Assembly: GCA_002773975.1 (NCBI GenBank)
Contig: PEZR01000151.1
Coordinates: forward strand, 1 to 8,851
DNA length: 8,851 bases
Reading direction: 5' to 3'
Origin: Bdellovibrio sp. CG10_big_fil_rev_8_21_14_0_10_47_8
GTDB lineage: Bacteria; Bdellovibrionota; Bdellovibrionia; Bdellovibrionales; Bdellovibrionaceae
Made by a program: the position numbers and the translations under genes
In this document: one piece after another, positions 1 through 6,381 of the stretch
Position numbering within the stretch: the first letter of the stretch is position 1
Layout: the number at the start of each line of letters is the position of its first letter
The notes under the pieces: generated by a model
What the model saw: the letters and a program-made list of their open reading frames with translations, nothing else
Told to the model about the DNA's origin: nothing
The model's database searches: none

Positions 1-661
1 AATCCACCCGCTCTTTCAATCGTCGGATTTGATCCCAATCAGCAATACCCCGACGCTTTTGTGCCGCAGTTCGCGGATGCAAACAAATCCAACTCGCACC
101 CGCTTCGCGCAGTCCATGAACAAATCGGACTAAGTATTCAAAATCAGACTGGGTTCCAGCACGTAACTTTACAGAAACAGGAACGGAAGAGTGGCGCACG
201 GCCATTCTCACAACTTCGGCGGCGTAACCCGCATCGCCCATCAAGGCGACACCATAATTGTGACGAAGAGCCTTTTGCACCGGGCAGCCCATGTTGATAT
301 CGATGCCCTGAGCCCCCCAGGCCTGCAAACGCGCAATGCTTTGTTGGATGGATTCTTCTTCGTTGCCCAAAATCTGCGGAACCAATCCGGTCTCGATTTC
401 CGCTCGCATCGTCTCAGGGGTTTTCTCGAGGTCTTCAAAGGGTAATTTTCGAGAGCTCAGCATTTCCGTGGGCCAGATGGTCCGAGCTCCCCGTGGCAAG
501 TAAGCCCTGGTCACCATTCGAAGGGCGACATGGGTCAGCCCCACCATTGGAGCAAGACACAGAGGAAAGTTGACCAAATCTTGCAATTCAGATTTTGGTG
601 TCCCCGCAAGCTTGGGTGATTTTAAAAATTGATTGCCTGATGAGTCCTGGACACTGAGCAT
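1..661 (-). CDS. dus: tRNA-dihydrouridine synthase, N-terminal part (runs off the left edge)
   Basis: This FMN-dependent enzyme reduces uridine to dihydrouridine in the D-loop of tRNA, in the cytoplasm. Reading leftward from ATG at 661, 220 residues are visible with no stop; the family is usually about 320-350 residues, so the C-terminal third (the helical tRNA-binding domain) lies outside the window. The TIM-barrel hallmarks are present. LAPMVGLTH (about 36-44) is the FMN-binding start, TEML follows near 65, and DINMGCP (121-127) carries the expected catalytic Cys126. VSVKLRAG holds the flavin-contacting Lys165, and CLHPRT holds His195. The first ~30 residues before the barrel are a nonconserved extension. 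A weak GAG ribosome site lies about 9 nt before the ATG. The gene is divergent from purK. The DINMGCP context looks DusB-like, but the subfamily is left open. The family call is secure; the start is less so. Confidence 0.9.
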   Translation of the reverse strand, partial: MLSVQDSSGNQFLKSPKLAGTPKSELQDLVNFPLCLAPMVGLTHVALRMVTRAYLPRGARTIWPTEMLSSRKLPFEDLEKTPETMRAEIETGLVPQILGNEEESIQQSIARLQAWGAQGIDINMGCPVQKALRHNYGVALMGDAGYAAEVVRMAVRHSSVPVSVKLRAGTQSDFEYLVRFVHGLREAGASWICLHPRTAAQKRRGIADWDQIRRLKERVD

Positions 662-702
662 AATGGTTGATCTCTAGCATAAATTTTTGAGGGATGATAA
701 AC

Positions 703-706
703 AGGA
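703..706 (+). promoter_or_regulatory. Ribosome binding site deciding the purK start
   Basis: AGGA lies five bases before the ATG at 712. The alternative in-frame ATG at 694 has GAGGG directly abutting it, too close to act as a Shine-Dalgarno site, so 712 is preferred. A possible -10 box CATAAT (659-664) overlaps the dus start codon, but no well-spaced -35 was found, so no promoter is called. Confidence 0.55.
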
Positions 707-711
707 ATCAG

Positions 712-1899
712 ATGCCTTCGAAGATAACGCAAAAGTTAACATCCTCGGTGAAATCCTTAGCGCCGAATCATCGCCCCCCTCCTCTCGCCAGCCGTCAGAA
801 GATCGGCTTTTTGGGCGGAGGCCAACTGGCTCGGATGTGTTTGCTCGAAGCTCATAAATTGGGTCTTGAAACCCATGTCTTCTGCTCGGCCCTGAATGAA
901 CCAGCAACTCAGGTCACCCGGCACACCCAGGTTGGGTCCTTCAAAAACAAGCTAGAGCTTCAGTCTTTCTGCCAGCAAATGGACTATGTTAGTTTCGAGT
1001 CCGAGTTCGTCAGCGTTGAAGCTCTGCTCGAATTGGAAAATAAATTCCCCAACAAGATTTTTCCGAAACCGTCCCTGATGCTCCGTTTTCAAAATCGCCT
1101 GGAACAGAAACGAACTCTGCAAGAATTCAAGATTCCAACCAGTCCTTTTCTAGAAGTTAAAAAACCTGAAGATCTGGACCGAGCTTGGAACGACCTCAAA
1201 GGCCCCTTTGTTCTTAAGAAAACCTTTGGTGGCTATGATGGTTATGGAACTTTCTTTGCAAAAAAACTTTCTGATCTGGAAGGAATGTCCCATCAAGTTC
1301 TGAACTCGGATGTTGGTTTTATGGCCGAAAAATTTGTGCCCTTTCGACGGGAATTGGCGGTGATTTTGGTCCGCAATCGTCAGGGGCATTTGATTGATCT
1401 TCCACTGGTGGAAACTTTTCAGACCGAAGGCCGCTGCGATTGGGTTCAGGGACCAACAAAACACTCTGCCTGGCCCCGAGTTTTAAAAAGGCTAAAAAAT
1501 ATGCTCCATCAGCTGGACTATGTGGGTGCTATGGGTGTGGAATTTTTTGATACGGGCAAAGAGCTCTTGGTCAACGAAATCGCCCCCCGAGTCCACAACA
1601 GTGGCCATTACTCTCAGGATGCACTCTTTGAAAGTCAGTTTCTTTTGCATGTGAAAGCGGGTCTCAATTTTCAGCTGCAGACTCCACAAATTCTGACCCC
1701 CGCATTTGCCATGGTGAACTTGCTGGGTGAAAGCGATGGACCGGTTGAAATTCCCCGGGACCTCCAGGGGCAGGTTCATCTTTATGGCAAAGCCGTCAAC
1801 CACCCCAAACGCAAAATGGGACACATCAACTATGTCGGGAAAAAACAAAAAGATCTGTTGAAACTCGCACTCAAAGAAAGAAAAAGGTGCCGACTATGA
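712..1899 (+). CDS. purK: 5-(carboxyamino)imidazole ribonucleotide synthase (N5-CAIR synthase)
   Basis: PurK uses ATP and bicarbonate to carboxylate aminoimidazole ribonucleotide (AIR) to N5-CAIR, in the cytoplasmic de novo purine pathway. From the ATG at 712 the protein has 395 residues. The N-terminal pre-ATP-grasp fold begins with KIGFLGGGQLARM (about 30-42), and the ATP-grasp core follows: glycine loop FGGYDGYGT (172-180), metal-binding VEFF around Glu277, and NEIAPRVHNSGHYSQDA (288-304), a PurK signature. The C-terminal YGKAVNHPKRKMGH (358-371) is also typical. The gene overlaps purE by four bases (ATGA), implying coupled translation. Two oddities: about 29 basic and polar residues precede the conserved start, and the usual FEFENV-like segment reads FESEFV here. 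The ATG at 694 would add six residues but has a poorly placed ribosome site. The family call is very secure. Confidence 0.97.
   Translation: MPSKITQKLTSSVKSLAPNHRPPPLASRQKIGFLGGGQLARMCLLEAHKLGLETHVFCSALNEPATQVTRHTQVGSFKNKLELQSFCQQMDYVSFESEFVSVEALLELENKFPNKIFPKPSLMLRFQNRLEQKRTLQEFKIPTSPFLEVKKPEDLDRAWNDLKGPFVLKKTFGGYDGYGTFFAKKLSDLEGMSHQVLNSDVGFMAEKFVPFRRELAVILVRNRQGHLIDLPLVETFQTEGRCDWVQGPTKHSAWPRVLKRLKNMLHQLDYVGAMGVEFFDTGKELLVNEIAPRVHNSGHYSQDALFESQFLLHVKAGLNFQLQTPQILTPAFAMVNLLGESDGPVEIPRDLQGQVHLYGKAVNHPKRKMGHINYVGKKQKDLLKLALKERKRCRL
1884..1887 (+). promoter_or_regulatory. Ribosome binding site deciding the purE start
   Basis: AAGG inside the last codons of purK lies eight bases before the ATG at 1896. 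An in-frame GTG at 1887 overlaps this site and would add three residues before the conserved MKVAVIMGS start, so ATG 1896 is chosen. Confidence 0.7.
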
Positions 1900-2390
1900 A
1901 AGTTGCAGTCATCATGGGCAGCGAAACTGATCTCAAAGTCATGAACAAAGCGCACGAGATTTTACAAAAATTTGGCGTCACTTCTCATATTGAAATTGTC
2001 TCGGCACATCGTACTCCCGAAAAAATGTATGAATTTGCATTGAGCGCAAAAGAGCGCGGATTCTCGGTGATCATTGCCGGGGCTGGTGCCGCCGCTCATC
2101 TGCCGGGAATGGTGGCCTGTCTGACTCCCCTTCCGGTCATTGGTGTTCCCATCGAAGTTGGCACCCTGAAAGGCATCGATGCCTTGCTCAGCATTGCCCA
2201 GATGCCACGGGGAATTCCGGTGGCCACGGTGGCTATTAACAACGGCGAAAATGCGGGCTTATTGGCCATTCGAATTTTGGCGCTGTCCAGTCCGAAGATC
2301 GCCAAAAAGCTTGATCAGTTCCAAAAAGGCCAAAAAAAGAAAGTCAAAGACATGAATCTAAGACTGAAGAAAAGTCGCAGATCTCGCTAA
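1896..2390 (+). CDS. purE: N5-carboxyaminoimidazole ribonucleotide mutase, class I PurE
   Basis: PurE moves the carboxyl group of N5-CAIR, made by PurK, to carbon 4 to give CAIR. The 164-residue length fits the class I enzyme, which forms an octamer in other bacteria. Visible landmarks are the nucleotide-binding start VAVIMGSETD (3-12), SAHRTP (36-41) with the expected catalytic His38, GAGAAAHLPGM (62-72), and the class I stretch LLSIAQMPRGIPVATVAI (97-114) followed by NAGLLA. The neighbouring purK supports the class I (mutase) reading rather than class II AIR carboxylase. Two positions differ from the pattern I remember: GAGGAAHLPGM has become GAGAAAHLPGM, and the SD of the first loop is TD. 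The last ~26 residues form a Lys/Arg-rich tail, and their coding region overlaps the convergent membrane-protein gene by 33 bp. No terminator is seen between the two genes. Confidence 0.97.
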   Translation: MKVAVIMGSETDLKVMNKAHEILQKFGVTSHIEIVSAHRTPEKMYEFALSAKERGFSVIIAGAGAAAHLPGMVACLTPLPVIGVPIEVGTLKGIDALLSIAQMPRGIPVATVAINNGENAGLLAIRILALSSPKIAKKLDQFQKGQKKKVKDMNLRLKKSRRSR

Positions 2391-2927
2391 CACCCGACGG
2401 TCATAGAACGCTTTTGCTGCAAAAAACAAAGAGGCATACAGAAGATCGCCCAACAGCTGATTGCCATAAAAGGGCAATGCCATCACAAAACTGTCAATTA
2501 AACCTTGTTTGGTCAATGGATACAGACCACCTTGAAGCCAAACCCCCAAATTGGTGATTACAAAAAAGACCCCGCTGGAAAAAAATCCCCAAGAACCCAA
2601 GGCTAAAACTGAATTCTTTTTCCCGGAAAAAAGCCCCAAACTCAAAATCGTAATCAACGCCGTCGCACCATAGACATAAATCATCGTGCCGTGAAATCCG
2701 AGAACCAAGTCGCTGATCAGCAAGGCCACCAAAGGAACCAAAATCGCCAACCAACGTTGGGGAACCACAGCCCCCGCCACAAAGCCCAGAGCCATCACTG
2801 CCGTCATATTCGGCGGGTGAGGAAGCCATCTGGTCATCACTCCGACCAAAACCATCAAAAGCGGCAAAACGAATTTGGACCAACCAGTTGCATTTAACAT
2901 AGAACTTTTTTCACCATCCAAGCTCAT
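2358..2927 (-). CDS. Integral membrane protein, DUF6580-type putative transporter
   Basis: This 189-residue protein is strongly hydrophobic, with about six membrane segments (roughly residues 18-33, 42-56, 59-77, 82-100, 107-126 and 144-174, the last possibly split in two). It should lie in the inner membrane. The segments RWLPHPPNMT (33-42), ALLISDLVLGF (68-78), ITNLGVW (124-130) and LPFYGNQLLGDLLYA (151-165) match my memory of the DUF6580 family, annotated as putative transport proteins that resemble substrate-binding (S) components of ECF transporters. No ATPase or T component is adjacent, so any such role would need partners elsewhere; the substrate is unknown. The start at 2927 has an excellent AAAGGAG (2934-2940) six bases upstream. 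The gene has its own promoter, back to back with that of the envelope operon, and its 3' end overlaps purE tail to tail. Membrane character is certain; the family name is likely but from memory. Confidence 0.65.
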   Translation of the reverse strand: MSLDGEKSSMLNATGWSKFVLPLLMVLVGVMTRWLPHPPNMTAVMALGFVAGAVVPQRWLAILVPLVALLISDLVLGFHGTMIYVYGATALITILSLGLFSGKKNSVLALGSWGFFSSGVFFVITNLGVWLQGGLYPLTKQGLIDSFVMALPFYGNQLLGDLLYASLFFAAKAFYDRRVLARSATFLQS

Positions 2928-2974
2928 ACTCCACTCCTTTTTTCCAGGCCCATCGAAACAATGAGCTGCTCACC

Positions 2975-3002
2975 ATTTTGCCCAGTCTCTGCGTTTTGTC
3001 AA
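2975..3002 (-). promoter_or_regulatory. Leftward sigma-70-type promoter for the DUF6580 gene
   Basis: On the minus strand a perfect -35 TTGACA (3002-2997) is followed after 16 bases by CAAAAT (2980-2975), four of six matches to TATAAT. Transcription would begin near 2967, leaving about 40 bases of leader before the ATG at 2927, with AAAGGAG in it. Its -35 lies against that of the rightward promoter. Confidence 0.6.
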
Positions 3003-3010
3003 TGTTGACA
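2997..3010. repeat. Inverted repeat TGTCAA-TG-TTGACA spanning two -35 boxes
   Basis: Two six-base arms separated by two bases form an inverted repeat. Each arm is also a perfect TTGACA -35 box facing outward. Besides RNA polymerase contacts, such an element could bind a dimeric regulator that controls both directions together. The repeat is directly seen; the operator role is inference. Confidence 0.7.
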
Positions 3011-3034
3011 TCCCCCAGAGTGGGGGCCTAAAAC
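3005..3034 (+). promoter_or_regulatory. Rightward sigma-70-type promoter for the envelope operon
   Basis: A perfect -35 TTGACA (3005-3010) is followed after 18 bases by TAAAAC (3029-3034), four of six matches to TATAAT; CTAAAA at 17-base spacing is the alternative. Transcription would start near 3041, about 28 bases before the ATG at 3069, whose leader contains GGAG. The -35 is convincing and the -10 is weak, which with the dyad in the spacer suggests regulation. Confidence 0.6.
3012..3026. repeat. Perfect dyad CCCCCA-GAG-TGGGGG in the promoter spacer
   Basis: Six-base arms around a three-base centre lie entirely between the -35 and -10 boxes of the rightward promoter. Its position suits an operator whose bound protein would block or reshape the promoter. 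It is upstream of the expected transcript start, so an RNA attenuator is unlikely. No T tract follows, so it is not a terminator. Confidence 0.65.
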
Positions 3035-3068
3035 TGTTCCATTCACTGCATCTGAATGGAGTTTTGGG

Positions 3069-3860
3069 ATGAAACTGGTTGTCCGTGTATTTATCTTACT
3101 TGCCGCCTCTTTTTTTGTGGTTCGAGTCATGGCTCAGTCAACTTCAGCATCAGTGACCCCCATGCGTGACCGAGCTCAGCAGGAACTAAAAAACACTCCC
3201 AGTTCGGAGACCAAAGCCAGTGATGTCTCGGGCGCTCTGAGCCATGAAAAGAGCGAAGGAATTCTTCGGCTCGAAGATCCCTTTGAGAAAATTCCCCTGA
3301 GAAATTTCCAATGGGGCCTTGGCGTTCATCTTCAGCCTTATCAACCCCGTGGACGCATCACGAATGAGAGCTTCAGCTCGCAAGAACTTGAAACCACAGG
3401 ATCGACCTTAATGCCGTCCATCAGCCTTGGAGCTTTGTATGGACTGGCACAAACTGACATTGGTTTCTTTCAAGGTGGTCTCGAGGGCGAAGTGGGCTTT
3501 ATGAGCCAGAAGAACACCGTAACCACCATCACCAACAAGTCGGTGGATGGTCAGCTGAACTCTTCGCTGACTGAAGCCCGAGCCCTTGTCCGATGGGGCA
3601 AACACTGGACATCTCGTTGGCATGGTCGTTTGGGCGCAGGCGTGGGAAAGCTTTCGATCACTCAAAGCTCGGATAATTCCCTGGCTCGCTGGAGCAAAGA
3701 CACTACATTCAACAGCTATTTGGTCGGCGTCGATTATCAATTGAACCGCTCATGGCTCGCGCAAATGAATTACCGAACCTATCAGAAAGGCTTGGGGTCT
3801 GGAGACAGCATTCAAGTTCCCACTTCTCAACTGGATTTTGGAGCGCAGGTCGTATGGTAA
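3069..3860 (+). CDS. Predicted outer-membrane beta-barrel protein of unknown role
   Basis: The 263-residue product starts with a clear Sec signal peptide (KLVVRVFILLAASFFVVRV, with a cut expected after VMA at residue 22). A polar linker without obvious fold follows (about 23-78). From about residue 79 to the end there are alternating hydrophobic/polar stretches rich in Gly and aromatic residues: GLGVHLQ, SISLGALYG, GGLEGEVGF, EARALVRWG, GRLGAGVGKL, YLVGVDYQL, LAQMNYRTY and LDFGAQVVW. The last segment ends in a terminal Trp, as expected for a barrel insertion signal. The count suggests a small barrel of about eight strands, resembling the OmpA/OmpW-like outer-membrane class in style only; I do not recognise a named family. 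GGAG at 3058-3061 supports the start. It is first in a three-gene operon and its stop overlaps the TolC-like start, so the two proteins may act together. Function unknown. Confidence 0.7.
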   Translation: MKLVVRVFILLAASFFVVRVMAQSTSASVTPMRDRAQQELKNTPSSETKASDVSGALSHEKSEGILRLEDPFEKIPLRNFQWGLGVHLQPYQPRGRITNESFSSQELETTGSTLMPSISLGALYGLAQTDIGFFQGGLEGEVGFMSQKNTVTTITNKSVDGQLNSSLTEARALVRWGKHWTSRWHGRLGAGVGKLSITQSSDNSLARWSKDTTFNSYLVGVDYQLNRSWLAQMNYRTYQKGLGSGDSIQVPTSQLDFGAQVVW

Positions 3861-5314
3861 GAACCGGAATCTATTTTTTCACAAGTTTGGCCTTTTTGCT
3901 CACGACGTCCCCTGGGGCTGTCGCAGCTCCTGTGCCCCTAACACCAAAAGATGTTGCTGAGTTGGTTTTAAAGCAAAGTTACAAAGCTCAAGAAACAAAC
4001 TTGACGGCGCAACAGGCTCGACTGGCCTGGGCGACAATTGAAAAAAACTATGACTTTCAGCTTTCTGTTGAAAGTGGATACCAAGATTCAAAGTTTGAAA
4101 GCACTAGCAACAGCTATTTGCTTCAAGACAAACAGTTCGTGACAACGACGTCGCTGAAAAAACCATTTTTTTCTGGGACTTCGCTAACACTTGAATACAA
4201 CCGCACATCGGATCAGCCCGATTATTCCAGTTCAGCGACCTCGACGACATCGAGCTATACAAAAGACATCTTTGCGCTGTCCGTTGAGCAGAGTCTTTTA
4301 AAGAATTTTTTGGGCCTGGCAAACAGAGCTGAGCTTCGCTCGGCAGAAGCCACGCTGAAAGCCACGGAAATCACTCGGGTCAGCGATCTACAGAAACTTG
4401 TTTTGGAAGCCATCAGATCCTACTGGGCAGCATATGTGGCTCAGGAAACTTTCCAAGAATCTTTGAACTCACGGGAACGATATCAAAAGCTGGTTTCAAC
4501 GGTGAAACGGAAAACCGGCTATGGTTATGCCAGCCCTGGAGAATCCGCTCAGGCCGAGGCCGAACTCGAGGTCCGCGAACAAAACGTCAAAAGAGAATCT
4601 CGCACTTATCTGGGCGCGATGGATTCGCTGGCGACTTTACTCAAGCTTCCAGCTGGCTCTGAAGTTCAGTTTAAAGTTTCCGAAAGCATTCCGACCCCTC
4701 CCAACCTGAGCAGTGTTGAGGTGGAAAAATTGCGTCCCGTAGTTTCCTCGCAGCTGAAACTGAAAGCGGCTGAAGAAAATCTGACGGCCTCGAAATCCAA
4801 CTCTCTTCCGGATCTTTCTTTGGTGGGAAAATATTCAACACAGGGCTTGGAAGAAACTGCACCCGATGCCTACAACGAAATGGTTGCTGGAACCAGACCT
4901 CAGTACTATGTGGGTGTTAAGCTCTCTTACAACTTTGGGTCTGGATATACCGACGAAGATCAATTGAACAAAAGAGTCAGTCGTGATTTGGCGGATGCTC
5001 AACTTCAAAGACAACGACTGGAGCTAAAGGATCAGGAGCTAGATCTGCAACGAAAGATCCAAAGCACCTATGCCATTGCTGTCTCGGCTAAAAATCAAAA
5101 GGCTTTGCGAGAAAAAGCAGCCCAGGAGCTTCAGAAAACTTATACCCAAGGTCGAACAGATATCAGCACATTGATCGAAGCTTTGAATAAATATTTCGAC
5201 GCCGAGGTGGCGCTGACGAGAGCTATTGGAGATTACCACATTTCACTGAACGAATGGGCGGCCTTTAGAGACGAGCTCATTCCCGATCGGAAGAACAATG
5301 AATCAAAAAATTAA
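3854..5314 (+). CDS. TolC-family outer-membrane efflux/secretion channel protein
   Basis: TolC-family proteins form trimeric channels that cross the outer membrane and periplasm and complete tripartite pumps or type I secretion systems. This copy has 486 residues. A signal peptide (IYFFTSLAFLL, cut expected at AVA-A near residue 24) comes first. The two-repeat layout follows: helix about 30-65, Ser/Thr-rich strand-and-loop region about 66-150, long helices 155-265 including the hallmark GYASPGESAQAEAELEV (224-240), second helix-strand unit about 290-365, and closing helices with QGRTDISTLIEALNKYFDAE (432-451) and IGDYHISLNEWAAF. The ATG at 3854 overlaps the upstream stop by seven bases (ATGGTAA), implying coupled translation. 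An upstream in-frame ATG at 3752 would bury the signal peptide behind 34 polar residues and is rejected. No adaptor or inner-membrane pump gene is adjacent, so the transported substrate cannot be inferred. The family call is firm. Confidence 0.92.
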   Translation: MVRTGIYFFTSLAFLLTTSPGAVAAPVPLTPKDVAELVLKQSYKAQETNLTAQQARLAWATIEKNYDFQLSVESGYQDSKFESTSNSYLLQDKQFVTTTSLKKPFFSGTSLTLEYNRTSDQPDYSSSATSTTSSYTKDIFALSVEQSLLKNFLGLANRAELRSAEATLKATEITRVSDLQKLVLEAIRSYWAAYVAQETFQESLNSRERYQKLVSTVKRKTGYGYASPGESAQAEAELEVREQNVKRESRTYLGAMDSLATLLKLPAGSEVQFKVSESIPTPPNLSSVEVEKLRPVVSSQLKLKAAEENLTASKSNSLPDLSLVGKYSTQGLEETAPDAYNEMVAGTRPQYYVGVKLSYNFGSGYTDEDQLNKRVSRDLADAQLQRQRLELKDQELDLQRKIQSTYAIAVSAKNQKALREKAAQELQKTYTQGRTDISTLIEALNKYFDAEVALTRAIGDYHISLNEWAAFRDELIPDRKNNESKN

Positions 5315-5343
5315 GCCACAGATTTTCCCAAGACTTTTACAAA

Positions 5344-5349
5344 AAGGAG
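5344..5349 (+). promoter_or_regulatory. Ribosome binding site deciding the lipoprotein start
   Basis: AAGGAG lies five bases before the ATG at 5355. An in-frame ATG at 5298, inside the end of the TolC-like gene, also has a GGAAG upstream, but it would add 19 charged and polar residues before the signal peptide. The strong site at 5344 fixes the start at 5355. Confidence 0.75.
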
Positions 5350-5354
5350 ACCTT

Positions 5355-6377
5355 ATGAAGATCTCTCGAATGATGTTGGGCCTGACTCTTTCCACAAGCA
5401 TGATCGCTTGCTCCGGCGCTGCCCCGAGCATGGGTTCTTCTGCAAACCAAGAAACCCGCAGGTACCAAGATGATCGCACTAAACTTGAGAACAAGTTTGT
5501 GGGTGTCGTTGGCACCTACGATGGATCTATGAAAATATATCAAAGAGTCAAAGACGGGTCTGACACCAGTCAATACGATGTCGTCGACATTCCCCTTCAA
5601 ATCGGGATCTATACTGAAGAGGTCTCTACGGGAAAAGATAGCCAGGGCGAAGCTAAGGTTCTGCCCACTCTCAAAATGCGCTACCGTCAAATGGATACGG
5701 TCCGCTCAGATATTATTCTCGACGTTCGATATGTGGAGGAAACCGGGGAAATTCACGCCTCTTCTGCAGTTTCTGGTAATGGCGGTGCTGGAGGAAATAG
5801 CAACACCTCCACTTCGGGGACCACCATCAATGCGGTTCTGTCAGGGGCAAACTTGACCGGAGAGGTCATTCGGGCTGCTGGAAAACTGGGGACCTTTAGC
5901 TTGAACTTAAGCTCCCGAGAAGTAATCTCGTCTTCTTCAGAAGCCGATCGAGATTTCTTTGACCGCACTCTCAACCTTTATAAAAATATCTCTGGTGTTT
6001 ATACTGGAACAGTCACACCTCCCGAAGGTTCCACCGCAAAACCTTTCCCTATAAAAATCGTGCTGAGTGCCGTGCAGATTTCAGAAGATGGAAACCTGAG
6101 AGCCGCTTTGAAGGCTAACTATACTCGGCCAGATTTTATTGCTGATCCAACGATCAGCGAACGTTTTATGGATGTTTATTATCGTTTAGACACGACTCCT
6201 GCCCAACTCATTATGAGTTCAAAGGGTGGAACCCCTCAAATCCCGGACGCCTATTTTATGACCATCACTGGTGAATTGGATGAGACGAACCATCGCTACG
6301 AAGGAGATCTCGTCGATCGTCGGGGCTTTGTTGGGCACGTTGTTCTAACTCGCGAAAAGAAAACTGCCGTTCAGTAA
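5355..6377 (+). CDS. Predicted lipoprotein with a probable two-repeat structure
   Basis: The 340-residue product has a short lipoprotein signal peptide ending in SMIAC, so Cys19 should be lipid-modified; Ser follows it, which in enteric rules favours the outer membrane. I do not recognise the family. The body seems to be an internal duplication: repeat A (about 48-190) and repeat B (about 211-334). Each opens with a G-x-Y-x-G turn (GTYDG / GVYTG), then a P-x-(Q/K)-I strand, then LKMRYRQMD / LKANYTRPD, then DVRYVEET / DVYYRLDT, and closes with GEV...GTFSLNL / GDL...GFVGHVVL. Repeat A carries a flexible Gly/Asn/Ser/Thr insert (140-156, GNGGAGGNSNTS) that B lacks. The many short strands suggest a beta-sandwich or barrel fold, possibly lipid- or ligand-binding, but no function is claimed. 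It is the last gene of the barrel-TolC operon, 40 bp after the channel gene and 39 bp before the terminator hairpin. Confidence 0.75.
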   Translation: MKISRMMLGLTLSTSMIACSGAAPSMGSSANQETRRYQDDRTKLENKFVGVVGTYDGSMKIYQRVKDGSDTSQYDVVDIPLQIGIYTEEVSTGKDSQGEAKVLPTLKMRYRQMDTVRSDIILDVRYVEETGEIHASSAVSGNGGAGGNSNTSTSGTTINAVLSGANLTGEVIRAAGKLGTFSLNLSSREVISSSSEADRDFFDRTLNLYKNISGVYTGTVTPPEGSTAKPFPIKIVLSAVQISEDGNLRAALKANYTRPDFIADPTISERFMDVYYRLDTTPAQLIMSSKGGTPQIPDAYFMTITGELDETNHRYEGDLVDRRGFVGHVVLTREKKTAVQ

Positions 6378-6381
6378 ATTG

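Noticed and set aside
2320..2345. A-rich repeat (CCAAAAAGG CCAAAAA) at the purE end as a terminator of the convergent membrane gene
   Set aside because: It gives a T-rich run on the minus strand, but no stem of more than a couple of pairs precedes it.
2494..2883. Open frame of 129 codons on the minus strand
   Set aside because: It overlaps the DUF6580-type gene in another frame on the same strand; the Gly/Phe-rich composition reflects frame-shifted membrane codons.
3012..3026. The C5/G5 dyad as a transcription terminator
   Set aside because: No T tract follows on either strand and it lies between promoter boxes, so a terminator role is unlikely.
3752..3853. Upstream in-frame start for the TolC-like protein
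   Set aside because: It would place 34 polar residues before a clear signal peptide and overlap the barrel gene by 109 bp; ATG 3854 gives a clean signal peptide and a typical stop/start overlap.
5298..5354. Upstream in-frame start for the lipoprotein
   Set aside because: It adds 19 residues before the signal peptide; the ATG at 5355 has a much better ribosome site (AAGGAG) and yields a normal lipoprotein leader.
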